From positions 1-7,853 of the forward strand of contig CALHCK010000188.1 in assembly GCA_937936695.1 (NCBI GenBank): a DNA stretch of 7,853 nt, read 5' to 3'. Below, in pieces: positions 1 to 6,121 of this stretch. The DNA comes from an uncultured Polaribacter sp. (lineage in GTDB: Bacteria; Bacteroidota; Bacteroidia; Flavobacteriales; Flavobacteriaceae). Each line of letters opens with the position of its first letter. The first letter of the stretch is position 1. Position numbers and translations under genes: made by a program. The notes below the pieces were generated by a model that worked only from the letters and a program-made list of their open reading frames with translations, was not told where the DNA came from and searched no databases.

Positions 1-1088
1 AACGCGTGTATAAAAGTACTAAAGAAATTATAGAAAAAAGCGATCTATCTCAAGAAGAAAAGGAAGATATCTTAATTGCTGCACTTTTACACGATACAGG
101 ATATATACACGGAAGAGATGAGCATGAAGGGAATTCTGTAAAAATAGCAGAAGATTTTCTAGCAAAAGAAGCACATCCTAAAGATAGAATAACGCGTATA
201 GGTCAAGCCATTATGGCGACAAAAATGGATAATACTCCTGTCACTGACCTTGATAAGATATTAAGAGATGCAGATGCCTCTCATTTTGCTAAAAGTTATT
301 TTGAAGAAGCGAGTGAATATTTACGACAAGAACTTCGTATTCAAGGTATTGCCGAGCATTCTCTCGAAGCTTGGCGAAAATGTAATATAGAAATGTTTAC
401 AACTGCTCATCATTACTATACACCGTATGCTATAGAATATTGGAAACCCAAAAAAGATGCAAATCTTATGAAAATGCTCAAAGAGCAAAAGAAACTAAAG
501 AAAGCTAAGAAAAAAGAAAAGCTTAAAGCAAAGCTTAAAGATGAAAGTCCTGAAAAAGGAGTACAATCAATGTTTCGTATCACGCTACGTAATCACATAA
601 AGCTAAGTGATATTGCAGATACAAAAGCCAATATTTTACTATCTGTAAATGCAATTATTATTTCTTTAGCGTTGTCTAATTTATTACCAAAACTAGATAA
701 TCCATCTAATCAGCATTTATTTATACCAACTATAATTTTTGTTGTATTTACAGTAGCGTCTATTGTATTATCTATTTTAGCTACTAGACCTAATGTAACT
801 GGCGGAAAATTTACAAAAGAAGATGTTGCTAACAAGAAAGTAAATTTATTGTTTTTTGGAAATTTTCATAAAATGGGTTTAAACGAGTTTGAATGGGGGA
901 TACAAGAAATGATGAAAGATAAAGATTATTTATACGGTTCTTTAACCAAAGATCTATATTTTTTAGGATTGGTTTTAAACAGAAAATATAGTATTCTTAG
1001 GTTAACTTATACTGTATTTATGATTGGTATTTTAGTAAGTGTTCTTGCTTTTGCTATTTCTTTTTATTTCCAAGGAATGCCTGCTTAA
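1..1088 (+). CDS. HD phosphohydrolase fused to a PycTM (Pycsar effector) membrane domain, 5' end missing
   Basis: The frame is open to the left edge of the window; residue numbers here count from the GTG at position 6, which is probably an internal Val codon. HD-domain signatures are His29-Asp30, His40 and the Asp88-Ala-Asp90 motif. The first metal-binding His of the fold, usually some 35 residues before HD, would lie upstream, so the real start is outside the window. A very Lys-rich linker (about 149-180) leads to the second module from about Met189: a conserved Ser-Asp-Ile-Ala-Asp-Thr-Lys-Ala-Asn stretch (201-209), membrane helices at about 209-228, 239-260 and 336-355, and between the last two a soluble segment with the FFGNF and MMKDKDYLY motifs. 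This pattern matches the family called PycTM, formerly DUF5706. In Pycsar defence, PycTM effectors respond to cCMP or cUMP and damage the inner membrane. HD domains hydrolyse phosphoesters, so this one might act on a nucleotide; that is inference. No cyclase gene is visible. Such fusions may be conserved chromosomal genes in flavobacteria rather than active defence genes. Confidence 0.88.
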   Translation, partial: RVYKSTKEIIEKSDLSQEEKEDILIAALLHDTGYIHGRDEHEGNSVKIAEDFLAKEAHPKDRITRIGQAIMATKMDNTPVTDLDKILRDADASHFAKSYFEEASEYLRQELRIQGIAEHSLEAWRKCNIEMFTTAHHYYTPYAIEYWKPKKDANLMKMLKEQKKLKKAKKKEKLKAKLKDESPEKGVQSMFRITLRNHIKLSDIADTKANILLSVNAIIISLALSNLLPKLDNPSNQHLFIPTIIFVVFTVASIVLSILATRPNVTGGKFTKEDVANKKVNLLFFGNFHKMGLNEFEWGIQEMMKDKDYLYGSLTKDLYFLGLVLNRKYSILRLTYTVFMIGILVSVLAFAISFYFQGMPA

Positions 1089-1096
1089 AAACTTGT

Positions 1097-2023
1097 TTAT
1101 TTTGCGGCTTTTAAAATGATATTTATAATTTTTTGTGGCTTTTCTTCCTGAATAAAGTGTTTTGCTTTAATAATATGTATGTTTTCAGGTGTAATATTTA
1201 AATCTTTTATTACACGTGTTTGTTGTGGTTTTAGCTTTAAAAAATCATCATTTTTACCCCAAATAAGAGTAGTAGGTACATTTATTTTTTTGATGATAGG
1301 TTGGTAGTCTTTTAATGTATTACAAGTTTGGGTAAAGAAATAATACATTGCTTTTGTTTTACCTTCTTTTAAAGGAGTTTTATAACCCTCTAAATCTGTT
1401 TTAGTTAAAGTGTTTTCTGTCATTCCAGATTTAAAAAGTTTTTTAATCATCATATTAGTGGTAATACCATTTCTATAACTCCACATTGCTGTTTTTGCCC
1501 AAAAACCTTCTTCAAAACGAATAGGAGGTGTAAAACCTTCTTCATAAATAATGGTGTTTAAAACCACTAAGTTTTTTATTCTATTGGGTGCTAAGTTAAA
1601 TAACTCCCATGTCCAAAGTCCTCCAGCATCATGCATTACGTGTGTCCAATTTTTAATTTTTAGGTGATTAATAAGTGCTAACAAGCGTTTTGCATGATTT
1701 TTTTCTGAGTAAATGTTATAACCTTTAGGAGAGTCACTAGACCCAAACCCTAACATATCTGGTACAATTACCCTGTTGTTTTCAGAAAGTTTATCAATCA
1801 TATTTCTATACAACCAACCAGATGTTGGTACACCGTGTAAAAGTATAATTACATTTCCTTTTCCTTTATCTATATAACTAATTTTACCATCTTTAGAGTT
1901 AAAGCTTTTTTGTTGTGCTCTAAATTCTTTATAAGTAATTTCTGAATTTTTAGCAGTGTTTTTGGTAGCAGTACATGATGTAAAACAGATAAATAAAAGT
2001 GCTAATACATATATTTTTTGCAT
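1097..2023 (-). CDS. alpha/beta hydrolase lipoprotein with Asp nucleophile (haloalkane dehalogenase / epoxide hydrolase superfamily)
   Basis: A 308-residue protein starting at ATG 2023. The N-terminus is a short lipoprotein signal peptide, with a hydrophobic stretch ending in Phe-Thr-Ser-Cys17, so the mature protein is probably lipid-anchored in the cell envelope. The alpha/beta hydrolase core is complete: the oxyanion motif His63-Gly-Val-Pro, the PDMLGFGSSD strand-turn (88-97), a nucleophile elbow HDAGG with Asp132 where serine hydrolases have Ser, an acid in WGKND (Asp259), and the base in KHFIQEE (His289). An Asp nucleophile and the HFIQEE ending are typical of haloalkane dehalogenases and related epoxide hydrolases. 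However, the halide-binding Asn after His-Gly is Val65 here, and the Trp after the nucleophile is Ala133, so dehalogenation is doubtful. The substrate is unknown. The stop lies 8 nt from the stop of the convergent HD-PycTM gene. The terminator at 2126-2154 separates it from the gene upstream, so it probably has its own promoter, although no clear TAnnTTTG element was found in 2024-2125. Confidence 0.9.
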   Translation of the reverse strand: MQKIYVLALLFICFTSCTATKNTAKNSEITYKEFRAQQKSFNSKDGKISYIDKGKGNVIILLHGVPTSGWLYRNMIDKLSENNRVIVPDMLGFGSSDSPKGYNIYSEKNHAKRLLALINHLKIKNWTHVMHDAGGLWTWELFNLAPNRIKNLVVLNTIIYEEGFTPPIRFEEGFWAKTAMWSYRNGITTNMMIKKLFKSGMTENTLTKTDLEGYKTPLKEGKTKAMYYFFTQTCNTLKDYQPIIKKINVPTTLIWGKNDDFLKLKPQQTRVIKDLNITPENIHIIKAKHFIQEEKPQKIINIILKAAK

Positions 2024-2125
2024 AGAATTTTAAATTATAAAGGTTTAATAGATGTCTAAATTAATATTTTTAGAACATATAAAATATAGAAATTAAAGGA
2101 ATTTAATATTAAAAACTATTTTAAC

Positions 2126-2154
2126 AAAAAAACAACCTTAATTACTTAAGGTTG
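2126..2154 (-). terminator. intrinsic terminator after the GAF-protein gene
   Basis: A perfect 9-bp inverted repeat (CAACCTTAA / TTAAGGTTG, 2133-2141 and 2146-2154) encloses a 4-nt loop. Read on the minus strand, it is followed at once by seven T (2132-2126). It lies 36 nt past the stop codon of the minus-strand gene ending at 2190 and before the start of the hydrolase gene, so it should end the upstream transcript and isolate the hydrolase. Confidence 0.85.
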
Positions 2155-2189
2155 CTTCTATATTTTAGTACTGTTAAAATGTAAATCTA

Positions 2190-4577
2190 TTAAGATTCTA
2201 TTTGCTTCATTAAATCATTAAGAGTAATTGTTTTTTTAGCATCAAAATCTTTCTGATAAATTACCTCTACTCTTAAAGCTTTTAAACCAGAAACGTCTTG
2301 TAAATCTTCTATATCTAAATGTTCTAATTTGCCTAATAAATTTTTAGACTGTAAATACGTAATGTATTTTGTGTATTCTAAAGCTTCTTTTTTCTGAGAA
2401 TATATAATAGCTATTTTTCCTGGTACAGTTAAACGTTCCTCTGTACCTTTTATATTTGCTTTATCTATTCGTTTTTTTAAGATTTCATATCTAATGTTAT
2501 AGGTCCCGTCTACATCAAATTGTTTTTCGTCCATCCTAAATTTTATAGCCATAGGATCACTATGAATTAAAATTAAAGACGCTACACGTAAATCGTGTTG
2601 CATGTTGGCTCTTTCTTTAAAAGCAATATTTTCCATCTCGCACATGGTTTGTAATTGCCATAAGCGTAAGTTGTATAAATATAAGTTGTCAAATTTTTTA
2701 GACTTGGTTATAGATTGTCCGATATACATATTGTACTCAACTCCATCTGTTTTGTATCTCTCAAAATAATGAGGAAACATTGCCTGCGCTTGCTTTTGTT
2801 TTTTATCTAAAAATTTAGCTAATTTGTCATTTAAAAGAGTAACACTGTTCTCGTAACTTTTTCTTTGTTCGTAAACTACATTTAAATCTTTATCTAAACG
2901 ATTCATGTATACGTTTACTTTAGTAGCAAGTTTTTTATTAATTTCTTTAATGTGATTAAAAACAGGATAAATTTCAGAACTTAAGAAATCTAAAATAGTA
3001 ACTTCATCGCCTGCATTAATACCTATTTTAACATCTTCTAAAAAAGAAGAAACTCTATACATTAACTCGTTATAAATTGGTAAATGTTCTGTTTTACAAG
3101 CATCTTCTAATACAGATATAGCTAATGTTAGTTGAGTAGTTAAATCTTTTTGAATGGCATTATTTCTGGCTAAAGAAGATCCTTTAATATCACTTTGTCC
3201 AAAAAGAGGGTATACATCTTTAAATGTAATCTGATCTAATTTAGCATTTTCATTGGTTTGTATTTCTGAATTGTATTTTTCTGCAGCTTCATAAAAACGC
3301 CATTTTACAGCACTGTGTATTGATGTGTAATTTTCTTGAATAGTAGCTTCTAAAACATTTTGACGCTCTTCTGAGGTTCTTTTTACAGCAGCTTTAAATA
3401 CAGGAATAATATCTTTTAACTTATTAATGGTAATAGAGTTTAACTCGTAAGCCCTTGGAGATGCAATTTCTAATAAAGCCAAATCTCCATTAATATTTGC
3501 TTTTATAGGAATTAGAACAATACTTTTTAAACCTAATTTATGCAAAGTTTGATAAAATAGGTTTTTATGAGTGCTATTTCCATATTCTTCTACATCAGAA
3601 ATTACAAATGTTTCATGTTCTTCAAAAACTTTTTGAATAATTCCTGTACAAAAGAAGTTGTCTTTACAGTTAATTTCTTTGTATTTATTTAAAATAATAC
3701 TATTAGATTTCTGAACAACCATTTCACAAATTTTAGAATTTGTGTTGTCAAAAATAGAATAGCCAAGTTTTAAATCTTTTATATTGTAAAAATCTCTTAA
3801 ATTATTCTGAAGTTTAAAAATCAAATTTTCGCCACCAGCTAATAAATTAGCTTTTATAGATGATAACATTTCTTCAGAAGTAACATCAAACAAATTAACA
3901 AGTCCAAATCCCTTAAAAATATAACTATTAGGAGGGAATTTTTCCTTCCATAATTCTATGTTGTTAAAATTATTAAGTAAATTTTTAATATCATCTTGAG
4001 TAAGCTTAGGTGCTTGATCTGTAGCCGTTATCTCAGAAAAATCTGCATTAAAAGCAGCTCTGTAGTATTTCATTGTTCCAGTTGTTTTGTCTGGAATATC
4101 AAAATAAAAAGGTCTTTTAACATCTATATGAAAATCATATACATGACTTAAAATAAAAGTACACGCTGTTATGTACATGCTATCTTGTTCAAAATTACGG
4201 ATGGTTAACTCGTAATCATCACCTGCATTTTGTAAAATATTTTTAAGACGGTCTGTAAACTTAAAAGAAGCAAATGTAAATGGGATACTGGCTGCCTTTA
4301 TTTCGTTACTTAACAAAGGTTCAGGAAACAAAGGGTCTAAGAGTAAATCTATTTCTTCTTTATAGGTGTCTAATAATGTATAATCAGAAAACCCATCCTT
4401 AAATTCTGGATGTTCATTAAATAAAGAAACCATTTTTTTTGCAGAACTATGAAAAGGATGATTTACAAATTCCTTATCAGCATATTTCTCAAACAAAAGA
4501 AAAACTTTTTTAAAAGAAATATTGAGTTGTAGCGGAAAATCTCCTTCTTTAAACTCGTTAGGTTTAATTATTTTCAT
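2190..4577 (-). CDS. large GAF-like domain protein of unknown function
   Basis: A 795-residue protein starting at ATG 4577, with no signal peptide and no membrane segment, so probably cytoplasmic. The N-terminal 250 residues match nothing I can name. Residues about 255-400 have the look of a GAF domain: alternating strands, a central Phe-Val-Ile-Ser-Asp-Val element (324-329), then a hydrophobic Ser-Ile-Val-Leu-Ile-Pro-Ile strand (352-358) and another (Asp-Leu-Ala-Leu-Leu-Glu, 365-370). GAF domains bind small molecules such as cyclic nucleotides or act as dimer interfaces; the ligand here cannot be told. Residues about 400-600 are largely helical and charged, with possible coiled coil at 560-598. 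The C-terminal 200 residues look well ordered, with motifs such as YKTDGVEYNMYIG (608-620), FRMDEKQFDVDGTYN (680-694) and GLKALRVEV (764-772). No output module (kinase, DNA-binding or phosphodiesterase) is recognisable. The gene starts 75 nt after the der stop on the same strand, so readthrough from der is possible. A strong terminator follows at 2126-2154. Confidence 0.85.
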   Translation of the reverse strand: MKIIKPNEFKEGDFPLQLNISFKKVFLLFEKYADKEFVNHPFHSSAKKMVSLFNEHPEFKDGFSDYTLLDTYKEEIDLLLDPLFPEPLLSNEIKAASIPFTFASFKFTDRLKNILQNAGDDYELTIRNFEQDSMYITACTFILSHVYDFHIDVKRPFYFDIPDKTTGTMKYYRAAFNADFSEITATDQAPKLTQDDIKNLLNNFNNIELWKEKFPPNSYIFKGFGLVNLFDVTSEEMLSSIKANLLAGGENLIFKLQNNLRDFYNIKDLKLGYSIFDNTNSKICEMVVQKSNSIILNKYKEINCKDNFFCTGIIQKVFEEHETFVISDVEEYGNSTHKNLFYQTLHKLGLKSIVLIPIKANINGDLALLEIASPRAYELNSITINKLKDIIPVFKAAVKRTSEERQNVLEATIQENYTSIHSAVKWRFYEAAEKYNSEIQTNENAKLDQITFKDVYPLFGQSDIKGSSLARNNAIQKDLTTQLTLAISVLEDACKTEHLPIYNELMYRVSSFLEDVKIGINAGDEVTILDFLSSEIYPVFNHIKEINKKLATKVNVYMNRLDKDLNVVYEQRKSYENSVTLLNDKLAKFLDKKQKQAQAMFPHYFERYKTDGVEYNMYIGQSITKSKKFDNLYLYNLRLWQLQTMCEMENIAFKERANMQHDLRVASLILIHSDPMAIKFRMDEKQFDVDGTYNIRYEILKKRIDKANIKGTEERLTVPGKIAIIYSQKKEALEYTKYITYLQSKNLLGKLEHLDIEDLQDVSGLKALRVEVIYQKDFDAKKTITLNDLMKQIES

Positions 4578-4606
4578 AATTTAAAATTTAGAAAAGATAA
4601 TACATA

Positions 4607-4622
4607 ACTAAGACGACTTAGT
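4607..4622 (-). other. small hairpin between der and the GAF-protein gene
   Basis: A perfect 6-bp inverted repeat (ACTAAG / CTTAGT) with a 4-nt loop lies in the 75-nt gap after der. On the minus strand it is followed by a mixed AT stretch (TATGTATTATCTTTTC) rather than a solid T run, so it is at best a weak or attenuating terminator. It could equally be an mRNA-processing or stabilising hairpin, or chance in AT-rich DNA. Confidence 0.3.
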
Positions 4623-4652
4623 GTGAAGAAAGTTACAAAAAATAAACGAATA

Positions 4653-5963
4653 CTATTTCTGTCTAAAATAAATAGTAATTGGTACTCCTGTAAAATTGTA
4701 AGTTTCTCTTAATTTATTTTCTACAAAACGTTTGTAAGGGTCTTTAACATACTGAGGTAGATTACAGAAAAATACAAACTGTGGTGTAGGAGTAGGCAAT
4801 TGCATACAATACTTTATTTTAACAAACTTACCTTTAATGGCAGGTGGTGGATAATTTTTAACAATCTCCAGCATAGTGTCGTTAAACTTACTTGTAGGAA
4901 TTCTGTTTTTTCTATTTTCAAAAACATCTACAGCAGTTTCAATAGCTTTAAATAAACGTTGTTTTGTAAGTGCAGAAATAAAAACAATAGGCACATCTGT
5001 AAAAGGTTCTATTTGTTTTCTTACCATTGCTTCAAAATCTCGCATGGTATTGGTTTCTTTTTCTATTAAATCCCATTTATTAATAAGTATTATAACTCCT
5101 TTTCGGTTTTTTTCTGCTAACCAAAAAATATTCTGATCTTGTCCTTCGAAACCACGAGTAGCATCTACCACTAAAATAATAACATCAGAATATTCTATAG
5201 AACGTACTGCACGCATTACAGAGTAAAATTCTAAATCTTCTTTTACTTTAGATTTTTTTCTAATTCCGGCTGTATCTACTAAGTTAAAATCAAAACCAAA
5301 ACGATTGTATTTTGTGTCAATAGAATCTCTGGTTGTTCCTGCAATATTGGTTACAATATTTCTGTCTTCGCCAATTAAAGCATTTATAAAAGAAGATTTC
5401 CCTGCATTTGGTCTTCCAACTACAGAAAACCTAGGCAATTCTTTTGCTTCTAAGTCTACAGGTTCTGGTTCTGGCATTTTAGCAGCAATTGCATCTAAAA
5501 TGTCTCCTGTACCACTACCGTTTATAGAAGAAATAGTGTGGTATTCACCCAAACCTAAATTATAAAATTCTACAGCATCAGCATCACGCATTGCGTTATC
5601 TACTTTATTAACTGTAAGAAAAATAGGTTTTTTAACTTTACGCAAAAGTTTGGCAACTTCTTCATCCATAGGAGTAATTCCTTCCTCTACATCAACAACA
5701 AAAACAATAATGTCTGCTTCATCAATAGCCAAAGAAACTTGTTTTCTAATTTCTTCTTCAAAAATATCATCAGACCCAACAATGTAACCACCTGTATCTA
5801 TAACAGAAAATTCCTTTCCGTTCCAATCAGATTTTCCGTAATGTCTGTCTCTAGTAACTCCGCTTACAGAATCTACAATAGCTTCTCTACGCTGAACCAA
5901 TCTGTTAAAAAGTGTTGATTTTCCTACATTTGGTCTTCCTACTATGGCTACAATGCTGTTCAT
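4653..5963 (-). CDS. der: ribosome assembly GTPase Der (EngA)
   Basis: Der is an essential GTPase with two tandem G domains that helps mature the 50S ribosomal subunit. The protein is 436 residues from ATG 5963, the usual length for the family. Domain 1 has GRPNVGKS (9-16), the switch Thr37, DTGG (56-59) and NKVD (119-122). Domain 2 has GRPNAGKS (183-190), Thr210-Thr211, DTAG (230-233), NKWD (295-298) and a Ser-Ala-Leu G5 motif. A C-terminal KH-like domain follows from about residue 350 and ends in TIYFRQK. All nucleotide-binding motifs are intact. The frame stays open 34 codons further upstream to 6065, but I chose the ATG at 5963: the Der consensus begins within a few residues of it, the extension would cross the -7 element at 5982-5989 and reach into the terminator at 6047-6083, and the extra residues are not Der-like. 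The GAF-protein gene follows 75 nt downstream. Confidence 0.97.
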   Translation of the reverse strand: MNSIVAIVGRPNVGKSTLFNRLVQRREAIVDSVSGVTRDRHYGKSDWNGKEFSVIDTGGYIVGSDDIFEEEIRKQVSLAIDEADIIVFVVDVEEGITPMDEEVAKLLRKVKKPIFLTVNKVDNAMRDADAVEFYNLGLGEYHTISSINGSGTGDILDAIAAKMPEPEPVDLEAKELPRFSVVGRPNAGKSSFINALIGEDRNIVTNIAGTTRDSIDTKYNRFGFDFNLVDTAGIRKKSKVKEDLEFYSVMRAVRSIEYSDVIILVVDATRGFEGQDQNIFWLAEKNRKGVIILINKWDLIEKETNTMRDFEAMVRKQIEPFTDVPIVFISALTKQRLFKAIETAVDVFENRKNRIPTSKFNDTMLEIVKNYPPPAIKGKFVKIKYCMQLPTPTPQFVFFCNLPQYVKDPYKRFVENKLRETYNFTGVPITIYFRQK

Positions 5964-5981
5964 TATAAAATAAAATTTTTG

Positions 5982-5989
5982 CAAAGATA
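5982..5989 (-). promoter_or_regulatory. Bacteroidota-type -7 promoter element of der
   Basis: On the minus strand this reads TATCTTTG, an exact match to the TAnnTTTG -7 consensus of the Bacteroidota primary sigma factor. It ends 18 nt before the der ATG at 5963, which predicts transcription starting near 5975 and a very short leader of about 12 nt. No good TTG -33 box was found at the usual spacing; the nearest candidate is TTCGAC at 6016-6011. The call therefore rests on the -7 element, its position and the terminator just upstream. Confidence 0.6.
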
Positions 5990-6046
5990 CAATTAAATAT
6001 ACTCTTACTAGTCGAATTTTTAAAGATGTAAACAACCAAATTAGTG

Positions 6047-6083
6047 CAAAAAAATACAGCTTCAATTATTATGAAGCTGTATT
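6047..6083 (-). terminator. intrinsic terminator after the choice-of-anchor lipoprotein gene
   Basis: A perfect 12-bp inverted repeat (6053-6064 and 6072-6083, core ACAGCTTCA / TGAAGCTGT) with a 7-nt loop is followed on the minus strand by a run of T (6054-6048, partly shared with the stem base). It lies 38 nt past the stop codon of the lipoprotein gene and upstream of the der promoter, so it separates the two transcription units. The plus-strand side has only a broken T stretch (attgtatttt), which would make any plus-strand activity weaker. Confidence 0.87.
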
Positions 6084-6121
6084 GTATTTTAGTATAAAAT
6101 TATCTAAAAAAGTAGATTACT

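Noticed and set aside
6..8. GTG as the start codon of the HD-PycTM gene
   Set aside because: The frame is open to the window edge, and the first metal-binding His of the HD domain must lie further upstream, so this GTG is most likely an internal Val codon.
1097..2023. Naming the hydrolase a haloalkane dehalogenase
   Set aside because: The halide-stabilising Asn and Trp are replaced by Val65 and Ala133.
2024..2125. Promoter of the hydrolase gene (near-match TATATTTT on the minus strand)
   Set aside because: It lacks the final G of the -7 consensus and has no -33 box at proper spacing; in DNA this AT-rich such matches are expected by chance.
4607..4622. Hairpin as a strong terminator of der
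   Set aside because: The stem is only 6 bp and lacks a solid T run, so it is listed only as a low-confidence hairpin.
4876..5136. Open frame on the plus strand opposite der
   Set aside because: It is antisense to the highly conserved second G domain and C-terminus of Der, and has no recognisable motif or promoter.
5305..5565. Second plus-strand open frame opposite der
   Set aside because: It is antisense to conserved Der sequence, with a composition that simply mirrors it.
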